Assembly (NCBI GenBank): GCA_039934875.1 | Contig: JBDTLH010000252.1 | Coordinates: forward strand, 1 to 14,469 | Length of the DNA: 14,469 nucleotides | Direction of reading: 5' to 3' | DNA from: JBDTLH01 sp039934875 | GTDB taxonomy: Bacteria; Acidobacteriota; Terriglobia; Terriglobales; Acidobacteriaceae | Shown: one piece after another, positions 13,596 through 14,469 of the stretch | Numbering within the stretch: position 1 is the stretch's first letter | Layout of the letters: each line of letters begins with the position of its first letter | The notes under the pieces: model-generated | What the model was told of the DNA's origin: nothing | Database searches by the model: none | What the model saw: only the letters and a program-made list of their open reading frames with translations | Position numbers and translations under genes: made by a program

Positions 13596-14469
13596 ATGCA
13601 AAAACGCATTGCCATCCTCGGTTCCACCGGCTCCATCGGACAATCCACGCTGCGCATCGTCGATCAGTATCCCGAGCGCTTCCGCATCGTTGCCCTCGCC
13701 TGTGGCAACAACCTCGAGGCGGCGTTTGCGCAATGCAAGAAGTGGAATCCGCAGCTCATGTCGGTCGCTACGGAAGAGGGTGCGGCGAAGCTGAAGAAGT
13801 TGTGCGAGGATGCGGAGATTGGCTGCCGCATCGTCTGGGGCACTCCCGGTACCATCGAGGTCGCTACCCATCCCGAGGTGGATTTTGTAGTGAGCGCGAT
13901 TGTCGGGGTTGCCGGTCTCGAAGCTACTTACGCGGCCGTCAAAGCAGGCAAGAGCGTCGGACTCGCCAACAAAGAGGCGATGGTCGCGGCGGGCGAGATC
14001 ATTACCGCCGAGGCGCGCCGTCAGGGTAAGCCGCTGCTGCCCATCGATTCCGAGCACAATGCGGTACATCAGTGCATGCGCGCAGGACGCCTCGACGAGG
14101 TGGAGCGGGTATGGCTCACCGCATCCGGCGGGCCATTTCTGCACACTGCCAAGGAAGAGTTCTCTCGGATCACGGTGGCGCAGGCGCTCAACCATCCCAC
14201 CTGGAAGATGGGGCAGCGCATCACCATAGACAGTGCGACCCTGATGAATAAAGGCTTTGAGGTGATCGAAGCCTGCCGCCTCTTCGATATGCCGCCGCAC
14301 AAGATCGGAGTCATGGTGCATCCGCAAAGCACCATCCACTCGATGGTCGAGTTCAAAGACGGCAGCCTACTCGCGCAGCTCTCGGTAACGGACATGCGGC
14401 TGCCCATACTCTACGCGCTGGCCTATCCCGAGCGGGTGGAGAGCGACTTGCGCTTTGACGTGAAGGCGT
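13596..14469 (+). CDS. dxr: 1-deoxy-D-xylulose 5-phosphate reductoisomerase, 3' partial
   Basis: This is the second enzyme of the MEP isoprenoid pathway. It rearranges and reduces 1-deoxyxylulose 5-phosphate to 2-C-methylerythritol 4-phosphate with NADPH. It feeds IPP and DMAPP to the uppS product two genes upstream. The window holds 291 codons, about three quarters of the usual length. Visible are the NADPH loop GSTGSIG (9-15), GLANKEAMV (122-130), the metal ligands in PIDSEHNA (149-156; Asp151, Glu153), the flexible-loop start SGGPF (177-181), and HPTWKMGQRITIDSATLMNKG (200-220) continuing FEVIEA. These carry His200, Asn218, Lys219 and Glu222, each nine below the E. coli numbering. All catalytic residues are present. 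An in-frame ATG exists at 13566, but the family normally begins directly at the strand before GSTGSIG, so 13596 is preferred. Neither start has a clear ribosome binding site. Confidence 0.95.
   Translation, partial: MQKRIAILGSTGSIGQSTLRIVDQYPERFRIVALACGNNLEAAFAQCKKWNPQLMSVATEEGAAKLKKLCEDAEIGCRIVWGTPGTIEVATHPEVDFVVSAIVGVAGLEATYAAVKAGKSVGLANKEAMVAAGEIITAEARRQGKPLLPIDSEHNAVHQCMRAGRLDEVERVWLTASGGPFLHTAKEEFSRITVAQALNHPTWKMGQRITIDSATLMNKGFEVIEACRLFDMPPHKIGVMVHPQSTIHSMVEFKDGSLLAQLSVTDMRLPILYALAYPERVESDLRFDVKA

Noticed and set aside
13515..14339. Open frame on the minus strand antisense to dxr
   Set aside because: The plus strand encodes dxr with every catalytic residue in place. The antisense product has no recognisable domain.

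Overview
The window is high-GC DNA from a Gram-negative bacterium. It most resembles Acidobacteriota (Terriglobia-like). The reasons are a TonB-dependent receptor with an N-terminal carboxypeptidase-regulatory (Oar-like) domain, an outer-membrane tripartite RND efflux set, a YfiR-family protein beside a histidine kinase, and a uppS-cdsA-dxr housekeeping cluster. The taxonomic call is an inference from protein style, not from a marker gene.

Layout. (1) Positions 3-1978, plus strand: a YfiR-like periplasmic protein (5' end cut by the window edge) and, two bases later, a membrane histidine kinase with a CHASE8-like periplasmic sensor. They look like a sensor pair. (2) Positions 2018-2702, minus strand: a VapBC-type toxin-antitoxin pair whose promoter appears to sit in the 30-bp gap behind tolC. 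(3) Positions 2733-8439, minus strand: a tightly coupled tripartite efflux operon in the order membrane-fusion protein, RND permease, TolC-like channel. Its junctions overlap by 1 and 4 nt. (4) Positions 8537-11603, minus strand: a small unrecognised two-helix membrane protein and, upstream of it, a large TonB-dependent receptor starting at TTG. (5) A 149-bp divergent intergenic region (11604-11752) with an AT-rich patch and an inverted repeat. (6) Positions 11753-14469, plus strand: uppS, cdsA (4-nt overlap) and dxr (3' end cut by the window edge). These supply undecaprenyl diphosphate, CDP-diacylglycerol and MEP-pathway isoprenoid precursors. The 89-bp cdsA-dxr gap holds three tandem decamers inside a perfect 9-bp inverted repeat.

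How the parts relate. The uppS-cdsA-dxr block is core envelope metabolism and runs away from the accessory envelope genes on the minus strand (receptor, small membrane protein, efflux pump, TA pair). All accessory genes except the TA pair act at the envelope: nutrient import, drug or metabolite export, periplasmic sensing. No tRNA, rRNA, CRISPR array, transposase or integrase is visible. Nothing here is clearly a wholly new system. The most unusual items are the structured cdsA-dxr spacer, the apparently leaderless vapB promoter, the unknown small membrane protein between receptor and pump, and the YfiR-histidine kinase coupling.
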